This document shows positions 60,973 through 64,000 of a DNA stretch of 64,000 bases, in pieces (within the stretch, counting starts at the first letter, position 1; each line of letters begins with the position of its first letter). A program made the translations under genes and the position numbers. Source of the DNA: Melioribacter sp. Its GTDB lineage: Bacteria; Bacteroidota; Ignavibacteria; Ignavibacteriales; Melioribacteraceae. Location of the stretch: the NCBI GenBank assembly GCA_003155655.1, contig PMDS01000037.1, positions 62,001-126,000 of the forward strand, given 5' to 3'. Below the pieces are notes generated by a model, which saw nothing but the letters and a program-made list of their open reading frames with translations, was not told the origin of the DNA and searched no databases.

Positions 60973-61500
60973 TTACTTTTTTAAGTAAATTTCCTTGATT
61001 GTTTTACTGGAAACTTTGTCGTAAACAACAATATCTAATTTGTTAACTGCACCAACTATTTCGATATTTTTTGAGTTAATTTCATCTGCAAGTTTTTTGC
61101 ATTTTACTGCATCCAGGTTATTTGCTATTGTCATGTGCGGAATAAACGGAATATCCAATCTAAGTTGAGGCTCAAGCAAATTTGTATAAAATGCATCATG
61201 GAGCTTTACAAAAATCCTATGCCCTTCTTCAGGAATTAAAAGAACATCTGTATAATCACTAAATGAATCTTTGACTATCTGTGCACACCGCAGCACGAAA
61301 TAAAATTCATTAAATTTCTTTGATATCATTTCAACATGCTTAATGAAGTCCGCTTCACTTACATCAAATACAGGGAAGACTGATGTAAAATGAGGATTGA
61401 ATAAGTTATAATAACGCCCGTCATGTTTTGCACGGAATGACTGGATCCATTCAAAATCTTTCTTTTCTATTTGAGGATATGCTAGTACCAGTAAAGACAT
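60973..61500 (-). CDS. 2'-5' RNA ligase/cyclic phosphodiesterase family protein (2H)
   Basis: A 175-residue 2H-superfamily protein. The two catalytic H-x-T motifs are PHFTSVFPV near residue 37 and PHMTIANNLD near residue 125. Such proteins open or form 2'-5' or cyclic phosphodiester bonds in RNA or nucleotides. The substrate is unknown. It follows the DinB-like gene by 2 nt on the same strand, which places it in one operon with the DinB-like and probably mgsA genes. Confidence 0.87.
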   Translation of the reverse strand: MSLLVLAYPQIEKKDFEWIQSFRAKHDGRYYNLFNPHFTSVFPVFDVSEADFIKHVEMISKKFNEFYFVLRCAQIVKDSFSDYTDVLLIPEEGHRIFVKLHDAFYTNLLEPQLRLDIPFIPHMTIANNLDAVKCKKLADEINSKNIEIVGAVNKLDIVVYDKVSSKTIKEIYLKK

Positions 61501-61502
61501 AG

Positions 61503-62015
61503 TTATTGTAAGTATTTTTCCTTAATTACATTTAAATGATGAGTTACATGTCCTGCCATTATATATGCCAGCGCCCGGACAGTAACGGGATTATTATTGG
61601 CAATACCTTCTCTCTCTGTAGCTTCCTCAGAAAGTGAACTTAACATAAAAATATTTGAAGTCCGTACAGCACAAAATTCATCAACTATATCTTTTAGTTT
61701 GATATCGTTGAAGTTGGAACTGCGGATATATTCATCCTGGTCAAAACCCGGTAGATTGTTCTGCCCTTTACGTGCAATCGATAATGCCCTGTAAGCCATT
61801 ACTCTTTCCGTATCAATGATATGCCCAATTACTTCACGGATACTCCATTTTTCAGGCATGTAACGGAATAATGATTTCTTGGGAGAAATTTCTTTGCAGA
61901 GTTTTTCAACATCCTTAATCTGCTTTTTTAAAATCTTTATAATATCACCCTCCGGTACTAAATCAATATACTTTCCATAATAGGGTTTATACTCTTCTTG
62001 ACTTGGTCTTTTCAT
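61503..62015 (-). CDS. DinB family protein
   Basis: A 170-residue four-helix-bundle protein of the DinB/YfiT-like group. The metal-type His residues are in WSIREVIGHIIDTERVMAYR and AGHVTHHLNVIKEKY. Family members include bacillithiol transferases and other thiol-dependent enzymes; activity here is unknown. The ATG at 62015 follows mgsA by 14 nt, and the 2H-family gene starts 2 nt after its stop. Confidence 0.9.
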   Translation of the reverse strand: MKRPSQEEYKPYYGKYIDLVPEGDIIKILKKQIKDVEKLCKEISPKKSLFRYMPEKWSIREVIGHIIDTERVMAYRALSIARKGQNNLPGFDQDEYIRSSNFNDIKLKDIVDEFCAVRTSNIFMLSSLSEEATEREGIANNNPVTVRALAYIMAGHVTHHLNVIKEKYLQ

Positions 62016-62029
62016 TGAATTTTCCTTTC

Positions 62030-62488
62030 TTAAATTGTTCTGTTAAGATAATTATTGTAATCCAAAACTAAACGCGGATATTCTTCCTTCATTAAAGGAG
62101 AAGAAAAAATAAAATCCGCCGAGGCCCTGTTGCAGGCAATTGGAATATTCCAAACAACTGCGATTCTAAGCAAAGCTTTCACGTCTGGGTCGTGCGGCTG
62201 TGGTTCCAACGGATCCCAAAAAAAAATTAAAACATCAATTAAATGTTCTGAAATTTTAGCGCCAATTTGCAGGTCACCGCCAAGCGGACCGCTCTGCAAA
62301 CGTGATACTTTTAGACCTAATTCCTGCTCAATAAATTTTCCGGTAGTGCCTGTTGCATAAATTTCGTGGTTGCCCAGATTGCCCTTGTTATATTTAGCCC
62401 ATTCAATAAGGTCATGTTTTTTATTATCGTGCGCTACAAGAGCAATTTTTTTCTTTTTTGGCATTTGAACTGTTAAAAATTCATACAT
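62030..62488 (-). CDS. mgsA: Methylglyoxal synthase
   Basis: A 152-residue enzyme, the same length as E. coli MgsA, converting dihydroxyacetone phosphate to methylglyoxal and phosphate. Seen: [29 protein letters not shown] (phosphate binding), [12 protein letters not shown] with the catalytic Asp, and [20 protein letters not shown]. An in-frame ATG at 62464 is another possible start, but the E. coli protein also has a short N-terminal extension. It is the first of three closely spaced genes (mgsA, DinB-like, 2H-family). Confidence 0.95.
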   Translation of the reverse strand: MYEFLTVQMPKKKKIALVAHDNKKHDLIEWAKYNKGNLGNHEIYATGTTGKFIEQELGLKVSRLQSGPLGGDLQIGAKISEHLIDVLIFFWDPLEPQPHDPDVKALLRIAVVWNIPIACNRASADFIFSSPLMKEEYPRLVLDYNNYLNRTI

Positions 62489-62528
62489 ATAAATAGCCTT
62501 GTGTTATTCTAAAATCGATAAATCGAAT

Positions 62529-63746
62529 TTACTTTTGAAACTTAGCAAGCAATTCGGCAACAGCATCTTTATGAACCATAAATCCCAGCATTTTTAGTTT
62601 CACATAATCTTCATGGAAAAAGTAGTATCCTTTATCACCCGTATTAAATGAGCCTGACCCGGAATCTTTAATTAAAAACCAGTCCTTCCCGTCTTTACTT
62701 AAATAACCTACAAGATGAATTCCATGATCATCACCAGTAGTACCATTTGTAAAACGCATTTGTCTTGCGTATTCATCAATGTATGCAGAAGGCATATCAA
62801 ATGATGGAACCATTGCCACCTTGGCATGAGATTCTATTCCCGGTTCAGACACATCGCCAAAAATTGCCATTGTATAACCTTTTCTAATTATACTTTTCAC
62901 GCTTGTCATAAAAACATCCAAAGGAACGTTGTAATAATCTTGGCTATGCCACCAATTATCAGGCACTTCATATTCGGTTTTTTCGTAATACGGTTTTTCC
63001 ATCAATGACATGACTGCTATGTAATCATCCGGATTAAGTTTAACAACGCTCTGCAAATATTCTTTTGGCGTATATTCTTTGCCGTTAACAGTTACCTTTG
63101 CCGGTGGTTCGCCAAGGTAATGATTTAAAATTGATTTAACGGTTTCCAAAACTTCATTTTCATTCCATGAATTTGAATTTTTAATTCCTGTAAGGTAATT
63201 ATTTATTTCCTGAAACATTTTGCTATGATCGTGATGTATTTGACCCGGCAGTTTACCATTGTACACTTCTTCCGGTACAATTCCGTATTGTTTCCAAATT
63301 CGTGTTACTGCATTGGCTTCAGAACCTTCACCAATTGCCGAGTTGCCCCGTTCTTTAACAAAACGGCGTGCTTTTTCAATGTACTCCCAGTATACTGTCC
63401 AAATTTCAGAGAGTTTAACTTTTACTTTATTAATCCTGTAAGCTTCAGATTCCAGGTAAGAAGTTGTTGAAAATGACCAGCATGTTCCGGTATTGCCCTG
63501 GTTGAGCGGATCGTTACGCCAATACGATGTAAATTCGTCTTTTGATTTTGGAAGATTGAGCCCGGTAAAATCCATTTTAAAGATTTTCCCAACGGGTTTA
63601 TCTTTTTTGTTGAATTCATCAATACCTTTTTTAACATCATCCCAGAATTCGCTTTTAGGTTGTATGAATGCGCCTTTATTATGTTCCTGTGCTGATGTAT
63701 AACCTACTACAAATAGGATTAAAAGCATTATCTTGATGTTTTTCAT
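62529..63746 (-). CDS. Secreted papain-family (C1) cysteine peptidase, bleomycin-hydrolase-like
   Basis: A 405-residue protease with a signal peptide at 1-19 (LLILFVVGYTSA/QE), so exported, unlike classical cytoplasmic bleomycin hydrolase. The nucleophile Cys is in NQGNTGTCWSFSTTSYLES, preceded by the oxyanion Gln. The His is in DDHGIHLVGY, and the Asn/Asp region is DWFLIKDSGSGSFN. The pattern is closest to the C1B (PepC/bleomycin hydrolase) branch. It may degrade peptides outside the inner membrane. It is a single gene. Confidence 0.9.
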   Translation of the reverse strand: MKNIKIMLLILFVVGYTSAQEHNKGAFIQPKSEFWDDVKKGIDEFNKKDKPVGKIFKMDFTGLNLPKSKDEFTSYWRNDPLNQGNTGTCWSFSTTSYLESEAYRINKVKVKLSEIWTVYWEYIEKARRFVKERGNSAIGEGSEANAVTRIWKQYGIVPEEVYNGKLPGQIHHDHSKMFQEINNYLTGIKNSNSWNENEVLETVKSILNHYLGEPPAKVTVNGKEYTPKEYLQSVVKLNPDDYIAVMSLMEKPYYEKTEYEVPDNWWHSQDYYNVPLDVFMTSVKSIIRKGYTMAIFGDVSEPGIESHAKVAMVPSFDMPSAYIDEYARQMRFTNGTTGDDHGIHLVGYLSKDGKDWFLIKDSGSGSFNTGDKGYYFFHEDYVKLKMLGFMVHKDAVAELLAKFQK

Positions 63747-63853
63747 GTTAATTCTCCATTTTAAGATGTTTCATAACAAAATTTATAAAAGATAATATTG
63801 ATTATCATGTTTTTTGGTATAATTAGAATTTTTAATTCAGCAGATTCAATACA

Positions 63854-64000
63854 TTAGTGTGTTTGTATTAGGCGCATTTCTTTAGGTACATTAAATAAAT
63901 CTTTGAAATAAAACCCGTGTCTTAAAAGTAAATCTTGATTCTCCTTCAAAAAATCTTTAACTATTTCTATTCCAATTACTTTTGTAATTCCCATCCGCAA
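63854..64000 (-). CDS. C-terminal part of a gene running off the window
   Basis: An open frame enters at 64000 and ends at a TAA at 63854-63856; the last 48 residues include KVIGIEIVKDFLKEN and LFNVPKEMRLIQTH. It is long enough, and has the right codon composition, to be the end of a real gene on the minus strand. I do not recognise the family. The 107 nt between it and the C1 peptidase gene hold nothing notable. Confidence 0.5.
   Translation of the reverse strand: MRMGITKVIGIEIVKDFLKENQDLLLRHGFYFKDLFNVPKEMRLIQTH

Overview
The window is a low-GC (roughly one third G+C by eye) bacterial chromosome segment whose gene content points to the FCB group, most likely Ignavibacteria (Bacteroidota/Chlorobi lineage). 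The pointers are a long-form IspG, a TonB-dependent receptor with a carboxypeptidase-like N-terminal domain next to DUF4249 lipoproteins, DUF6132, DUF6600-like, DUF2200 and DUF4295-like proteins, NapC-type multihaem cytochromes, and many short palindromic intergenic repeats. This assignment is an inference from families, not from a marker comparison. I see no rRNA, tRNA, CRISPR array or prophage.

Layout. 1-8.3 kb: a secreted acidic protein with a CCCCGC cluster, a DUF2339-like membrane protein, and a respiratory cluster (Rieske protein, b6-like cytochrome b, nonahaem cytochrome c, then after an inserted PfkB-type kinase a NapC-like heptahaem cytochrome c with an unusual CX3CH haem site). 8.3-14.2 kb: mlaF-radA, an FMN reductase and a DoxX/MauE-thioredoxin fusion, separated by three repeat-rich gaps, one holding a decayed REP-associated transposase (RAYT). 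14.2-28.2 kb: housekeeping genes (zinc-ribbon protein, Nif3-like, ispG, PfpI-like, dnaG plus a GH13 glycosidase, an outer-membrane protein, a receiver-domain protein, carAB). 28.4-37.8 kb: a TonB receptor with two tandem DUF4249 lipoproteins, RlpA, a TlpA-like thioredoxin, small envelope proteins, a DUF1003 gene broken by one amber codon, a prohibitin, and a DUF6600-like lipoprotein. 37.8-40 kb: an intact RAYT and REP doublets (REPINs) around a TPR protein. 40-64 kb: nucleoside phosphorylase, PepT, CDF transporter, acyl-CoA ligase, Prc protease, YbaK, NifU-like, RsmI, ProS, a RidA/hydrolase/PLP-decarboxylase run, cysteine biosynthesis (cysE-cysK), a FadL/PorV-like porin, cold-shock protein, mgsA and a C1 peptidase.

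The most interesting signal is on the minus strand directly upstream of cysE-cysK. There a 37-codon ORF (58242 to 58129), preceded by a plausible sigma-70-like promoter, ends in six consecutive cysteine codons before its stop, 55 nt ahead of cysE. It looks like a cysteine-sensing leader peptide (translation-dependent attenuator) controlling cysteine synthesis. Polycysteine leader ORFs are known from mycobacteria; I know of no described example in this lineage.

The second theme is repeat biology. There are two RAYT transposase genes (one intact, one with a frameshift and two nonsense codons), each surrounded by its own family of palindromic REPs. One REPIN lies in frame inside the intact transposase gene, and both loci carry a duplicated gene 3' end next to a REP (108 bp and 60 bp). 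Scattered tracts of a TAAGAN hexamer and a 22/44-bp tandem repeat complete the picture. Several fresh gene wrecks (DUF1003 amber, DUF2200 frameshift, a pectinesterase C-terminal scrap) suggest ongoing gene decay.
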